Shown here piece after piece: positions 20,724-33,471 of a DNA stretch of 64,000 nucleotides (position 1 is its first letter; each line of letters opens with the position of its first letter). Source of the DNA: Gnetum montanum (lineage: Eukaryota; Streptophyta; Gnetopsida; Gnetales; Gnetaceae); NCBI GenBank assembly GCA_015680685.1, contig MNCI01003938.1:592062-656061 (forward strand). Direction: 5' to 3'. The notes beneath the pieces were generated by a model that saw only the letters and a program-made list of their open reading frames with translations, did no database searches and was not told where the DNA came from. The position numbers and the translations under genes were made by a program.

Positions 20724-20736
20724 TACCCCACAACTG
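20724..20736 (-). other. Polypurine tract of E2
   Basis: Minus strand CAGTTGTGGGGTA directly upstream of the 3' LTR start TGATGAATC. Short but correctly placed for plus-strand priming. Confidence 0.6.
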
Positions 20737-22849
20737 AATGAAAACTCATCCTTGAGTACAGAAAAAGAGGAACAAGTCCTTTACAAAATATATTAGGAGG
20801 TGTGGAATGTTTGAATGACATGCAAAGTGATAGAGAGAAAACAGACAAATACATAAGTGCCTGAGCATACAACATTACAATTGTGTACAAAATTAGGTGT
20901 TCATGACAATAGGAAAGAACACCCTTAGATCTAATGAACATCTAACCCCTCTTGGGCAACCAAATAATGAGGGAGAGGCAAAAAAGATCCAGTGGTCATG
21001 AACAATCTCCTATGAGTGATATTGTTACATCCTCCTTAGTGAAGACAATCTTGCTTCTAGTCCATGCTCCCCATTGCAATCACAACAAAATCAAGGATTA
21101 GTATATAAAGTGTAACATATAACAGTTGAATACCTTGTGTCGTCAGTGGTTTTATCTAGCCACGTTGTGATTGTGATAGATTAGTTGCTTGATAATGTTA
21201 GTGGGAAGGCTAACTAATGGGTTAAGTAAGAGAAGCGGTCTATAAAATTCAGAAAAAGCTTAACACAAGGAATACTGGAAAGAGAGTATAGAAATTCACA
21301 ACAATAAAAAGAAGGAATTTATTAAAAATGGTTGTGAAGATGCATACAGTTGGATGACATTGATGGGGTAAAATAAAAAGAATTTGATTGTAACAATTTC
21401 TAAGGGTAAAGAACTTAACTTAACTTAACTAAAAGATATGCAAGTGGGTCCTCCCTAAAGAAAGCATAGGCCTTTTATGCCCTTTCATAACTTCAAACCA
21501 AGGAGTCCGTAAGCATCATGGATGATTAATGGTTACGGAAAGTTAAGTACAAAAACCTAGAAGTAACTAATTGAGAAACCTAACATATCAAACTAGAACA
21601 TTGAATCAAAACACAAAATTGACAGTGAGGTGAGGTATGAAAAGCATAGATAGATGAGAGAGATAATGGAATGGAGTTCCTAATTATGGTTACATGAAGT
21701 CCCTTGTGGAGTTTGTGATTAAATGACTTGGTAGGATCCATCCTTAGTCCAGACCAAAATCAACCACTTTTAGTGACTTTGCATCGACATTCTAAGACTA
21801 ATCCATCCCCTGAGACACAAGAATGCTCCCATGAAACAACCATTGCTCTAAATTGGAGAGAAAGTATGAAGTGAGAAAGGGCCTTAGTTAGAAGAGACAA
21901 GAAAAAGTCCCATAACCAGTACTTGTAGCCCTTTTATTTGGTCTAAGCGGTGTGCTTTGAATTTCCATATTTTTTTGAATGGGAACCACACCATGTGAAG
22001 ACCTATGCATTTTTACATTTATTTTGTCCAAGGGATGTGCTTTAAATCCTCATCTTTTTTTTTTATATATAAGGACCACACCATGCAAGGACTTATTTGA
22101 CTTCCTATTTTGGAATGACATAGAATGATGAGAAGCTCATGAGAACACTCTTGCACACAGGAAAATAGAAAAGCACGAAGAATACTACATCCCTTTGAAG
22201 CCACACCTTGTTCAAACCTTTGATTCCTTCCCAATTCTGAAAACTACACAAGTAACCAATTTAATAAGGTTGCATTAATGAAAAAGGGACTACACATTTC
22301 CAAAATAAGGAAAATGATAGACTATGTGGATGGGTGGATGATGTGGACTCATTGCCTATTACATGAAAAGAAACCATTTCCCAGTTTTCAGTAATGACAT
22401 TCAAAGTCAGAAACTAGACATCAACAATTGAATCCTAAATGAAACATGCCATCATCGAGTAGCACATTACCATTGTACCTGATACCTTATTAGCAAAAAG
22501 AGTAGAGAATCATACTAACACAAGAGAATATAAAATAAAGTAAAAGAGTTTTCAAGAAATATTAAATATACTAACGATGGTGTAAAAAAAACTTAGAAAA
22601 GATTAATAACCTAAAAACAAAAAGATATAAAATAAAGAATATGAAAATAAAAAGTTGCAAAACCAAAAATGTGTAAAACAAAAAAGCTAAAAGACTGAGG
22701 AGTCATGTAAAGTGTTAGTATGGATGGCCATCTCCCCCATGACTAAGTTGGAAGGGGAAGATCTGAAAGATTAAGCGTGGTTGTGCATCTAGCCAGGTGT
22801 CTATTGAGTTGATTGGCTTAAGCTCATAGAAAGGTTTCACTTGTTGGAT
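20737..22849 (-). other. E2 3' non-coding region
   Basis: About 2.1 kb between integrase and the 3' LTR with no recognisable ORF. It is A-rich from about 22480 to 22700. Several blocks are shared with E3 at 18.0-19.3 kb. Nothing here resembles an envelope-like or transposon-protein gene. Confidence 0.6.
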
Positions 22850-23960
22850 GTTGACTAATTATTTTTTATTTAGGCTATTAGGTTTATAGATAATCATGGT
22901 CACATATGAAAAAGTCTCATTCATAATGTAAGGTCCTTCCCACAATATTTAAAATTTGGTTTGTTGGGGTACATGTGCAAGATTTCAGTAAAGGACCTTG
23001 TCTCCTAGTTGAAACTTGACTTTATCATGCATTTTGTTGGATGATAGGGCCATTAACCTATTTTTATCTAGCAAGTTGAGGTTCATTAATCATTCTTTCT
23101 ATGCTGGACTTAGATCTAGGTCAAGGTCACAACTGTAGAGAGAGTGTATGGAGCTCGAATTGGATGGGTAGTGTTGGTAATTTTCCATACACGGGCTCAT
23201 AGGGAGAATAACCTATGGGAAGCTTCCATGTGGAGCAATAGGCCCAAAGGGCATTATTTAATTTAGTGCTCTAATCCCTTCGATATTTGCTAATGGTGCA
23301 TGTTATAATTTTTTTTATCTCCTGATTAGTGACCTCAACTTGACCATTAGCTTGAGGGTGATAAGGTGTTATGAGTTTGTGCTCAACCCCTAAGCACTGC
23401 ATAAGTTTTTAGAAAGTGGCAATTGTAAAATGAGTTCCATTATCAAAAATTAATGCATGAGGCACACCAAACTTGTTTATGATATTTTTTTGTACAAATT
23501 GAGTAGCGGTAGTGGATGTATAGTTGGTGATGGTTGCTACTTTTGCTCACTTAGTGCAATAGTCAATTGAAACTATGATATATCCTTTTCCCTTTGACAA
23601 AGATATGATGGAACCCATAAATTCAATGCCCCAAATATCGAATGGCTTAAGGGGTTGAATCCATTATTATAACCCCTTCATTCGAGCTGTTATTCCATGA
23701 TTCCTTTGATAATGATCACAAGCATAGATGAATTGTTGTGCATCCTTGAGGATTGTTGGCCAGTAATATCTTGCCATGAGGATTTTTATGGCCATGTGTC
23801 TCACAGCATAATGACCCCCACAAGGGCCTTCGTGAGCATCCTGGAGAACATGTAGTTGATCTGTGTTAGGAACACACTAGTGTACTAGGCCATTGGAATA
23901 GACTTTGTAAAGGTTCTCATTAATTTTCATAAAATGCTTGACTTGGTGAAGAAATTATTA
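22850..23960 (-). pseudogene. pol: Integrase domain of E2
   Basis: In order on the minus strand: an HHCC zinc region (GGHYAVRHMAIKILMARYYW, then CDHYQR), the catalytic core with FDIWGIEFMG (first Asp), IFDNGTHF (second Asp) and NGQVEVTNQEIK (Glu), and a C-terminal region with GDKVLY and WEGPYIM (GPY/F type). I see no chromodomain. Stops interrupt it at least five times, mostly at expected Trp codons. Integrase follows RNase H, as in Ty3/Gypsy. Confidence 0.88.
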
Positions 23961-23999
23961 TTTCTTACTAGTGTCTAGCCCTTGCGATAGTTCTTGCTT

Positions 24000-24560
24000 G
24001 AGCAGATAAGTAAGGATGGTGTCATACCATTTTGGTTCATTGGGCATTTATGCATTAATAGCCTCTACAAGGAGAGATCCATTAGGGAACTGATCAAATA
24101 AGGGGCTCTCTTTCTCCTTGTCATCCCATCTTAGCCATGATAAGTGGTTAGCAACCACATTTTCCACACCTTTTCGATCTACCATTGTGAGATCGAACTC
24201 TTATAAAATCATGAGCCACCGTATGACATGGGGGCTCATTGTGCATTTATTCATTAAAAACTAGATGGTGCTATGATATGTGTGCATGAACACTTTATAG
24301 CCAAGCACATAGTGCCTAAACTTCTCTAATGTGAGCACCACTGCCATCAAGTCCTTTTCTGTGGTGGTGTAGTTTAGTTGTGCACCTGCAATACTTCAAC
24401 TTGTGTAGTGAATGTAATCTGGATGTTTCTGATCATCCAACTGCATAAGCACTACCCCCAGAGCATAATTTGATGCATCAGTTATCACATGAAACGATCT
24501 GGACCAATGAGGTGCTTGTAGAATTGGGGTTTCAACAAGATTTTACTTCAGTTGTTGAAA
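24000..24560 (-). pseudogene. pol: RNase H domain of E2
   Basis: VITDASNYALGVVLMQ (first Asp), YTTTEKDLMAVVLTLEKFRHY (Glu) and GVENVVANHLSW (Asp of the usual V-A-D-x-L-S now Asn). It follows the reverse transcriptase connection and precedes the integrase zinc region. Stops are present. Confidence 0.85.
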
Positions 24561-24574
24561 TGTTGTTTCACATG

Positions 24575-25300
24575 CAGGGGTCTAGAAAAATGATGCATCT
24601 TTCTTTGTTAATTCAACCAATGGCTTCGTGATTTTGGAAAAATTATCGATGAAGTGCCAGTAGTAGCTAGTATGACCAAGGAATGACCACACTTCTTTAG
24701 CTATTTTTGATTGACAAGTTATTCCTTGGATGACCCTTATTTTTTTAGGGTCCACCTCGATTCCTACTTTTGAAATATGGTGCCCCAAGATTATCCCTTC
24801 CTAGACCATAAGATGGCTCTTTTGCTAATTGAGTTGGAGGTTTATTTTGATACATCTCCTTAACACTTGCTCAAGATGGTCTAGGGCTTGCTCAAACGTA
24901 GCTCTGTAGGTAAAAAAGTCATCCATGAAGACTTCTACCCTACTACCAATTTGTTGTTGGAAAATGATAAGGACTAATCGTTGGAATGTGGTTGGGGCAT
25001 TACATAACAACTTGTGAAAGTTATCTTTACCTAGTCCCTTAGTTCAATCTGGATTTGGTTATAGCCACTATAACCATTTAGAAAGCTATAATTGTAGTGC
25101 CCAAAAATGGTGTCCAACACTTGGTCGACAAAGGGCAATGGAAAATGATCTTTGAAAGTTATCATATTAAGTAGCCAGAAGTCAATGCACACTTTCCATT
25201 TGCCTCCTTTATTGGGTACAATCACAAGTTGACTAACCCACTCACTATCTACAATAGGGTAGATGAATCCCACCTTGAGGAGTTGCTCAATCTCTTCTTT
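24575..25300 (-). pseudogene. pol: Reverse transcriptase domain of E2
   Basis: Open pieces are 25273-25031 (LVIVPNKGGKWKVCIDFWLL, then FLNGYSGYNQI), 25010-24825 (RVEVFMDDFFTY, the YxDD-type catalytic box) and 24788-24582 (GHHISKVGIEVDPKKI, then FLGHTSYYWHFI). All are typical Gypsy reverse transcriptase motifs in order. Short stops separate the pieces, so the enzyme is not made. Confidence 0.92.
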
Positions 25301-25474
25301 GACAATCTATTTTAATTTGGGATTCAAACACCATTGTGGCTTTCGTTTCAGCTTAACGGTAGGGTTAGTGTATATTCGGTGCTAACATATTCTTGGATCT
25401 ATTCCAGTTAGCTCGAATTATGACTAGGCAAAGGTTGCTAACCATTTTTCCACAACCTTCATCAACATGTTCTT

Positions 25475-26330
25475 CTATTCTATAGCAAGCTTGGCATTAA
25501 TAATGACCAGCCTACCATTTTTCAAGAACACATACTCCATTCCAACTGGTAATGTCTTTAATTCAAGGGGTTCTTGTTTGAAACTATCAAGAATCTCCAA
25601 CTCTGCCCAATTGATATCATCATTTAATCTCTTGGAGAGATGGTGATGAACTTGCTCAAGTTCATCCATACTTGTAACGTATTCATACATTAGGCCCTTA
25701 GTAGGTTCCATGCATAATGTACTACTGCTAGAATCAATTATCAGCCACTGGGTGCCTTCTTGTTTTGTGGCTGCCACATACAAACATCTTTGGATTTCAG
25801 CTTCTACTGCACACTGCTTGCATGCAGAGATAGATGTTTGCTCCATTGACCATAGCTTCTGCACACAATGGCACCCCAAATTGTTGTATGCAATACATGG
25901 AACCCTCTTTTTCTCAATCTTTCCAAATTCATTTTCTTTAGATATCTCCAAGGAAAGATCTCTAATACCCATTTTGGCTTCAATGGTGCTTAACTGTGCC
26001 CTTTCCATAATAATTGGGAAGTCCCCCTTACAGTTCTACATCTTAATTACTAGGAAGTCAACAGGATATGACTACCCACAAACGATGGTTATGATGTCCT
26101 CTACTAGTCCCAATGGAATAGTGATGAACTGGTCTACCAGTTCCAGCCGAATGTTACTCTTCTTCAAGGGAGGAAGGTTCCACATCATGTACACCTCATG
26201 AAAGATCAGATTAACACCAGAACCAAAGTCCATAAGAGCTTTACGAGGCTTATTCCTAGTAATTTGCAAATACACTAGGGGACTCCTAGGATTAGCTAAC
26301 TTCCTACACAAGTTACCAGCTCGAATCTAA
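25475..26330 (-). pseudogene. pol: Protease and protease-RT linker of E2
   Basis: 26311-26072 carries LMDFGSGVNLIFHEVYMMW, the aspartic protease active-site region with D-F-G in place of D-S/T-G, then IPLGLVEDIITIVCG. The frame continues as 26008-25475 (AQLSTIEAKMGIRDLSLEIS onward) into the linker before reverse transcriptase. The homologous stretch in E3 is where E2 inserted, so the two sequences are direct counterparts. Confidence 0.8.
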
Positions 26331-26550
26331 TCAGATACAACATGGGTCAACATTCCAGTATGGATTTGAGAGGGATTTTTGTTTGAAGGGGACTCGAATA
26401 AAGGTGAGACAGAAGAAGGTGGAAGAGTAGGGTTACCAACCACTGATGTGTCTCAGGGCTTTGGTGGACTGTAAGGTCAGAAGAAGGTTCTTTTCTTTGA
26501 TCATAGTTCCGACCTACTTGGTTGGTTAAGCAGTTTTAGATTAACCACCC

Positions 26551-28837
26551 TCATAGCGTTTCTTTGTTGTGGGTGGGTAGGCAACTCACCTTGCATGGAT
26601 GGAGTAGGTGGTAGCTATGCAAGAGATGGAGGAGTAGGTGTAGGGATAAGAGGAGCATGAAGATAGTGGGTGGCATCCCTCCTTGGATAGGGTGGTTGGT
26701 ACATTTCAGGAGGGTAGTGGTGAGGTTGGTAAGCGGCAACATGACCAAAAGAGTCCCATGGAGATGAAGGTTGCTAAACATAGTAACTGTAAGGATCTGG
26801 TTGCCGATAAGGGTACTGTTGTCTTGGAGGTGCCAACGCCCATGATTGTGATTGCTGCCATTACTAGTACAATTCCTAAGGTTGCAGTAGAGTTCCACTT
26901 GGATAGTACTACTGTGGTTGGTGGAACTATTGAGAATTACCTTGTCGATAAGGCAATCTTTTGGGTGTTTCCCTTTTTGCAAGTCATGGATGTAAGGCAT
27001 ACACCCGAGATTCCTGCAAGTGTGACATAATTGGACAACATCCCTTGGAATGTTGATACTAGTAGATGTCACACCCGCGATCATCATCTGAGTCATTATC
27101 CAAAACCATCTTGCCCTTACTCTTAGATATGGCACATTCAGCTTCCTTATGTCTTCGGCACTCACGCTCACCACTTTACTCCTTGGACTCTTTAGTAATT
27201 TTTAAGATAGCTTGAAACTTATTATCCATAGAGTCCCATAATTGGTCAACCTTAGCCATGATTTTAGATTGCAATTTCTAAAGTGGCAAGGTTTTTTGAT
27301 TAGCCACCTCATCTCTGGTTAACTCATCCTCACTGTTACAAAATCAAGCCCCCCTTTTGTGGATAGAAGGGTCCCTATTGTATTCCTCTGCACTTTCTCG
27401 CTTTCTCAATTCTCCCTCCCCCTAGGCTACCTACTCAATTAACCTTTGGATTCAATGGATGCTTAACTCTATTAATCTTCCTTGGGCATAAAGGCCAAGG
27501 TTTTTCCTTGTTTTAGACCACGACCCATCTATAATATGGCGAAGTTGATCAAGTTGAAAGTATCCATGGCTAGGACACCTATGCAACAAAGAGTAATATC
27601 AACTAATAGTGGCATCCAAGGGCTTAGGTTTTCTTATTTCTACCCTTCGATCTGCTTCCTCAGATTGGATACTAGGTAGTACATTTGATATTTTTCATTG
27701 AATAATTCTAACATCATACTCCATCATCGGATTGATTCTGGCTCTAAGGACTAATACCAATTTTCTACTTCCTTAATGAGTGTCCTTGGAAATAATTTCA
27801 ACTTTTGCCATTCATTCTCAATATTCTGCAAGGCACATGCATCTTGGAAGGCTTGGAGATGATTCTATGAATCAGCATCGTAGCCTTCCTCAAACTGAGG
27901 GATGTTGTTCATGTCCAACCTCTTTATTTTGCTATCCTTTATGTGCCTTGTTGGAATCCTCATGGCCTCTACAATGTTTAACATACTCCAAGTGGCAAGT
28001 AGAGGTTCATCAAGGCCATGGTGATGGTGCCTACAATGTTCTCTATTAACCCTTCTTTCATGGCAGTGGATCTCTCTAGATTTCCCACACCCCTTGTCGT
28101 GACTGTCTCGATGATTCCTTTTGTTGTTCTAGTCTCGTCGATCACCTCCATCACAGTTATGCCCTTTACAGCCATGATCTAAGCCTAACGAAGAAGAAGA
28201 AGAAGATGATGATGAAGAGGAAGAGAAAGGAGAACTTACTTCACACTGACACCTATCACTCTTCCTTCAATGATCGTGACCTCCTTTTTCCCCCTTATCA
28301 TGACTTGCCCCTCCAGATCCATTTTTGTCATTGGATCCATTCTGACCAGAACTTGGATTATGAAATGTGGATTGCATGTTCTGGTTGAGGATCCCTTGAA
28401 CAAAGTCAAAGAGAGGAGTATCACTAAAGGAGAAGCCCCCAGAGAAGTGTTTGCCTCCATCCAATGGACCAAGTGGATGTGGAAAGGTGTTTGACCCCTT
28501 GCCCTTCACAAGCTTTTGTTGGTGCTCTAACTGATGATCCCTTAACCTTTGTGCTTCAATGGGATGATAATCCCTTGAGTCAGGATCTCGCATCTCGTAC
28601 TCTCTATGAAGATTTTGAAGTTCATGTCATGTGAGCATTAGCTGGAGCATTGCTAGAACAGATCGATCAGGTGAACACAATGTTGCCTTTCATGTCACAC
28701 CACCACAGCATTTCATCTTGATGTAAGATGAAGGTGAAGTCTGGTACATACTCATGGAGATGAGCATATAGCACTCGGTATTGCTGAGGCACCTGGTCTG
28801 CCCTAGGTAGAGATAGGCTCTTGTGAGAAGAAGACAT
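26551..28837 (-). pseudogene. gag: gag of E2
   Basis: The start is probably ATG 28837-28835 (MSSSHKSLSLPRADQV), just inside the point where solo LTR D is inserted. A gag-core stretch near 28000-27700 (IPTRHIKDSKIKRLDMNNIP, then NHLQAFQDACALQNI and WQKLKLFPRT) matches E3 at 32500-32250. A decayed zinc knuckle lies near 27075-27030 (GCDIY, stop, YQHSKGCCP, where the E3 copy has CTVCQYEHPKGYC). The 28593-28267 piece is Gly/Asp-rich. Many stops and frame changes are present. Confidence 0.75.
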
Positions 28838-28854
28838 TTTATATTAATGATTTT

Positions 28855-29606
28855 TGATGAGTGGCGAGGTACCCCTACACTCAACCATACGAATACGAGC
28901 ATTACATGTGCGATTCGGTCAAACTTCGTAGACTAAGTGCTTACACACCTTATGGAACACTTAACGTTAATCGTTCGTTGTCTTCCTAGACTTACTTGTA
29001 TTTGTCACAGTTGTATGGTTAAGTAAGTTTGAGGTATGTGATTTTTATATCTTTTATGTTTTATCACCTATGCTAATGAGGGAAAGGGTGAAGAGACTAA
29101 GTAACTAATTTTAACTAACTAAGTTCTCATGCCTAACATTAGTATTTGTTCCCACTTGCCGTTCACACCCTGAACCAATGCAACCTTCTGGGATTACCAA
29201 ACGCTATTCATTACTGGGATTACCAAGCGTAACGCACGTGCTCGAAGTGGTCGTATTGAATGCACTTAACTATGGGAGAAAGGTTGAGAGATATTTAATT
29301 AGCTAATAAAGCATTTAAACGATGAACAATAATTAAAGTCCTTATTAGCTTAGTCCATGCACTGCAAGGTTTATCCAAAAATTTCATCTTTATTTCCATA
29401 CACAAACTTGTGCTCAGGTACAATATTTGCTCGAATAAAGCTCCGTTCACTTTGGGACTTCTACTACGGGCACATGGAAAGTACTCTAACTTTGGAATGG
29501 AAAAACTGCAAGAGTTTGGCTAAGGTCTAGATCTAGATGGAAAAACAAGGAAGAGTTGCCTCTTATTTATAGATTTGGCGACACGCTGCGATATCGTGCC
29601 CCATCA
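28855..29606 (-). mobile_element. Solo LTR D inside the E2 leader
   Basis: It runs from TGATGAGTGGCGAGGTACCCC to GATATCGTGCCCCATCA. It is the reverse complement of the solo LTR at 33472-34431 over most of its length but has a shorter U3. Flanks are ATTTT (28850-28854) and AGTTT (29607-29611), a 4-of-5 target duplication. No internal sequence is attached, so it is a recombined solo LTR nested in E2. Confidence 0.75.
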
Positions 29607-29743
29607 AGTTTATACACAGTGTGCAGTTAAGGTTTTATTTAATTGTAATAATGATTTTTGTTTTTGTAAGATCTGACTCTTAGGGTTCAAATAATGAGGT
29701 TACTAAGTTTCACTCAGTTTAGACAGTGCACGTAGAACTAAAG

Positions 29744-29762
29744 TCCCTGGTAATGGTGCTAA
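29744..29762 (-). other. Primer-binding site of E2
   Basis: Minus strand TTAGCACCATTACCAGGGA directly next to the 5' LTR. It equals the Athila/Tat-type TTGGCGCCGTTGCCGGGGA after G-to-A changes. Its position confirms that 29763-30618 is the 5' LTR. Confidence 0.75.
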
Positions 29763-30618
29763 TGATGAGCAGTGAGGTACCCGTACACCCAACCATACGA
29801 ATCATAGGCATTTACATGCGATCTGGTTGAATTTCACAAACTTTAATTACCAAGTACACTAGAGCTAAATAGTGAGTTCATGTGGTTCATTCGTTGTCTT
29901 TCCAGTCTCACTTGTGAAATGAAAGTGTATGGTTAAGTGTGACTGAGGCATAGGATTTTTATTATTTTGTGTTTTATCAATTGATCGCCTAAATAGAGAA
30001 TAAAAGTGAGAGTAATTAAGTGCTAAGTAAACTATTGTCTAATCTAGCTTAACATAAGTAATTGTCCCCACTTCCTGAACACATCCTGAACTTAGTGTAA
30101 ACACTACTGGGTTGTCAAACGCTAACCGTTTCTGAGCTACCAAGTGTCACATGTATGTTCGAAGGGGTCATGATTGTGTATTCTAATGAGTTGCTTAATT
30201 AATCAAAATTAATTGTTGAATGAATAACATTAATGTAAACTACATGAAATCATAATATGTAAATGCATAAAGAAAGAAAGTCTCAAATGTTGCAAGGATG
30301 AATCAAAGAGTTTGTCTTTTTTGCCAACACAATGGTGTGCTCAAGTACATCAATGCTTGAATAAAGATCCAATCACACTTAGACCTCCTACTACAAGCAC
30401 TTGGAAAATATTCTAACTCTCAAATGAATAAACTACAAGAATTTTGCTACTTGACTTCCAAAAACTACCCTCAATCATGTGCCCTGGGGTTGTATTTATA
30501 GACCCAGGAGTAACCCAACAATATTGCATGGACGATATCACATATTGGACTACGATATCATGTACTCAATATCACAACTGCTCTGATATTGGAGCTTTAG
30601 GAAAAACATGATTCATCA
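29763..30618 (-). repeat. LTR B (5' LTR of E2)
   Basis: It has the same length and termini as LTR C. The inner edge abuts the primer site and the outer edge abuts ATAGT (30619-30623). U3 contains two GATATC and several near matches. A TATA-like sequence (complement of TGTATTTATAGACC) lies near 30490-30503. Confidence 0.92.
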
Positions 30619-30623
30619 ATAGT

Positions 30624-30870
30624 GATCACCACGTCATCAACCTATCCCAAAGGAATGGTGATAGATTGATTTGCAAGCTTTAACCAAATGTTGCACACCT
30701 TCAAGGGTGGTAAGTTCCATGCTTGATATGTTTCATAAGAGATCAAATTTACCCTATAACATGAGTCTAATAGAGTTGTACATGATAATTTTTTAGCTAC
30801 TCATAAATTCATCAAAGAAATTCCTAGATTGATTCATTTCTTAGGGAGTGGTCCTAATTTTATCTAGCTT
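30624..30870 (-). pseudogene. pol: Protease fragment of E3, interrupted by E2
   Basis: The minus strand reads NLISYETYQAWNLPPLK, then ITIPLGQVDDVVITI up to the insertion point. The matching E2 stretch is IPLGLVEDIITIVCG. The reading resumes at 19862 with ING, stop, SYLIDFLVI. The active-site Asp region is degraded. Confidence 0.75.
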
Positions 30871-31349
30871 GTGACTATCTCTATGAGCATGATAGTTTGC
30901 ATGTTTTTGTTTGATAAAGTTGGAAGCTTTTCATTTTGAGGATCTTCCTTAGAAGAATCTTGTTTCAATGAAATTCTAATTCTACTAGCTTTTTCTAGAC
31001 TTGTCCTATAGAAAGGACGTTTCTTTGATTGGCCCTTAGTGTTGTTGGTATGATCCTTTGTTTGTATGTTTATTGCCTAGGCAACTCTCCTCTGTTGTGG
31101 TTGTGATGGCAATTTATCTTCCATAACAAGTGGTGGCGCTAGTGGTAAAGGAGTTGGATGTTGATTTGAAGAATCAACTATTTGCGGATGCATGTATGAG
31201 TCTGAGTTGGTCCTTGGTGGTGTTGGTTTGTGATACTCCGAAGGATAGTATTGTGGAGTTTGAACAGTTGCATCTACTAATGAGATTGGATGTTGGATGT
31301 AGTATCCATAAGGGTCAAGTTGCCGATATGGATACTATTGACATGGTGG

Positions 31350-33465
31350 TGGCATAGCCTATGATTGGGGTTGTTGCCACTACTCATGGTATTGCTCTTA
31401 TGGTTGCAACAATGCTTCACTAGAATAATACATGGGTTGGAGGTTCTCTCAATAGTTACCTTAAGGATAAGGTAACCTTTTGGGCATCTATTTTTGAACA
31501 AATCTTAGATTGAGTGCGTATGCCCTTATCTCTTGTAGATTTTCCATGACTGGGCAATATCCCTTGGGATGTTCATACTGACACACAGTGCAACCTTCCT
31601 CATCTATGGAGTTGATGTCTAAGCACTTAGCCATTGAAACAACTTTGCCTTTTCATCCAAGCTATTTCTTTTTCCTCTTATCTTTGCCTTTTTCAAAGGC
31701 TTACTTTATTCTTTCCTCCACAATCTTCAATGCATTTGTAAATTTTCATCAACAGAATCCCACATTTTCTCCACTTTGGTTGCAATGTCATTTATAGATT
31801 TCTAGATTGATAGAGTCTTTTCTAGATGGCATGATCCAAGGTTTCTTCCTCTTGTGTATCACAAACTCATGCATCTCTCTTTCGAATTAATGGATATTTG
31901 GTATACTCTTCATATGATTCCCTCTTTCTTAGGTCACCTTCCTCCTTTGCCACTTGGTCAATTAGTCTTTGGATGTGATGGACGATCATTTTTGATAACC
32001 TGCCTTGGGTGTAAACCCCAAGAGTCTCTCTAGTTTTGCCTTGCAACCCATCTACAATGTGCCTAAGCTATTCCCTTGGTGAAAATTCATGGCTTGGGCA
32101 TCTATGCAATAGTGAATAATATTTGCCCATTACTACATCAAGGGTCCCATGAGTCCCTTGCTTCCATCCCTAGATTTATTTTCTTAAATTAGACACTCGT
32201 GAATAAGTTTGATATTTGTAATTAAATAGTTCGAGCATGGTACTCTAGCATCTAATCAATTTAGGTTCTAATGCCCTATATGAGCTCTCGGCCTCCTTCA
32301 TATGTGTTCTAAGAAATAGCTTTAACTTTTGCCAATCATTTTTGATGTTTTGTAGGGTGCAGGCATCATGAAAAGCTTGAAGGTGTTGTTGTGGACCAAC
32401 ATTATAGCCACCTTTAAATCTTGGCATGTTGTTCATGTTTAGCCATTTGATTCAACTATCCCTCATGTGCTTGGTTGGGATGTGAACAACTTCCTGGATG
32501 TTGATCATATTGTGAGTTGCCATCAAGGTTTCATCATCTTGATCAAGTTTGTGCACTCTATTGTAGTAATACCCCCTTTTATGCTCATCCCTTTTCATGA
32601 TTTCTATGATCCCTTCATCTGTGCTGCTCATATTCTTCATCTTCTAAATTAAAATGTCTTGAATAATGGTAATGGTAGTCATGAGTTCTCCTCTCTTTCC
32701 TATCATGGTCCTTGTACATTCGTCTTTTTCTTTTAAAGTCTTTTGATGATCATGAGGATGCATATGAGGTAGTAGGAGAACAGTGTCAGCCTGTCCTCCT
32801 ATGATGACTCTAATGTTCATCTCTATGGGATCTAGCAAGAACTCTTGGCCTTGAGTCCCACTTGTACCTTAAGTCTTTTGCCTCCTACTTGAACTTCTCT
32901 GCTAGTTCAGAGTGTGATTTATTGTTGACAAGTTTATCCAGTTGAATGATAGGCATTTGTGACTAGAACTCATGATTTTGGTGGCATTGTTCAGTAATGA
33001 ATGCATCTCCATCAAGCTCCTCCAAGACAATAGTAGAATTAACTATCTTTCTTTTGTCTTGTTCATGTCTTGCCTCCATGGCTTGGTACTTCCTTAACTG
33101 CTCCTCAGTAGGCTCATATGGATGGATCATGTATTTAGTTTCATGATACTCTCCAATTGCTTCACTCAATTTCATCCCCTTGAGAGTAGTTTAGAGCATA
33201 AGGGGTGTTGAACATTTTGGTGTTAGAACAACGTTCCCTTGCAAATCTCTCTGCTTGAGTTGCCAGTCTTGATGAAAGATGAATGTAAAGCTGGGATGGT
33301 AAGGATCATGATGAGCATATGAAATCCTTGTTTGCATTGGCATACTTCAATCTTCTTCTTCTTCAATTTTGTCACTACTTTTCCTTGGTTCCCTAGTAAG
33401 TGATGTGGTATTCTTGTTTAAAGTCGTGTTATATATTTTTTAGATGTTCGTTTTAAGTGTGCTTT
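31350..33465 (-). pseudogene. gag: gag of E3
   Basis: The N-terminal part is open at 33175-32963 (MKLSEAIGEYHETKYMIHPY onward). The gag core is at 32640-32245 (VHIPTKHMRDS, MNNMPRFKGGY, LQAFHDACTLQNIKNDWQKL). The zinc knuckle GCTVCQYEHPKGYCP near 31610-31565 keeps C-x2-C-x3-H-x4-C, one residue shorter than the usual C-x2-C-x4-H-x4-C. Numerous stops and shifts show it is a pseudogene. Gag would form the particle around the genomic RNA in an active relative. Confidence 0.75.
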
Positions 33466-33471
33466 TGTTAG

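Larger units (their letters stand above)
19868..30618 (-). mobile_element. E2: complete old Ty3/Gypsy element (Athila/Tat-like primer site), 10.75 kb
   Basis: Two 856-bp LTRs (19868-20723 and 29763-30618) bounded by TGATGA...TTCATCA are flanked by the 5-bp target duplication ATAGT (19863-19867 and 30619-30623). Between them on the minus strand lie a primer site, gag, protease, reverse transcriptase, RNase H and integrase in Gypsy order, then a non-coding 3' region and a polypurine tract. The LTRs differ at roughly one position in ten by eye, and coding frames are full of stops, so the insertion is old. It is inserted in the protease gene of E3. A solo LTR (D, 28855-29606) sits in its leader. 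Confidence 0.92.

Noticed and set aside
20737-22849. An envelope-like gene in E2 between integrase and the 3' LTR
   Set aside because: No long frame, signal peptide or membrane segment could be found in that region.
26551-27174. 207-aa open frame on the minus strand as a novel protein
   Set aside because: It is a frame-shifted and partly out-of-frame reading of E2 gag around the zinc knuckle.
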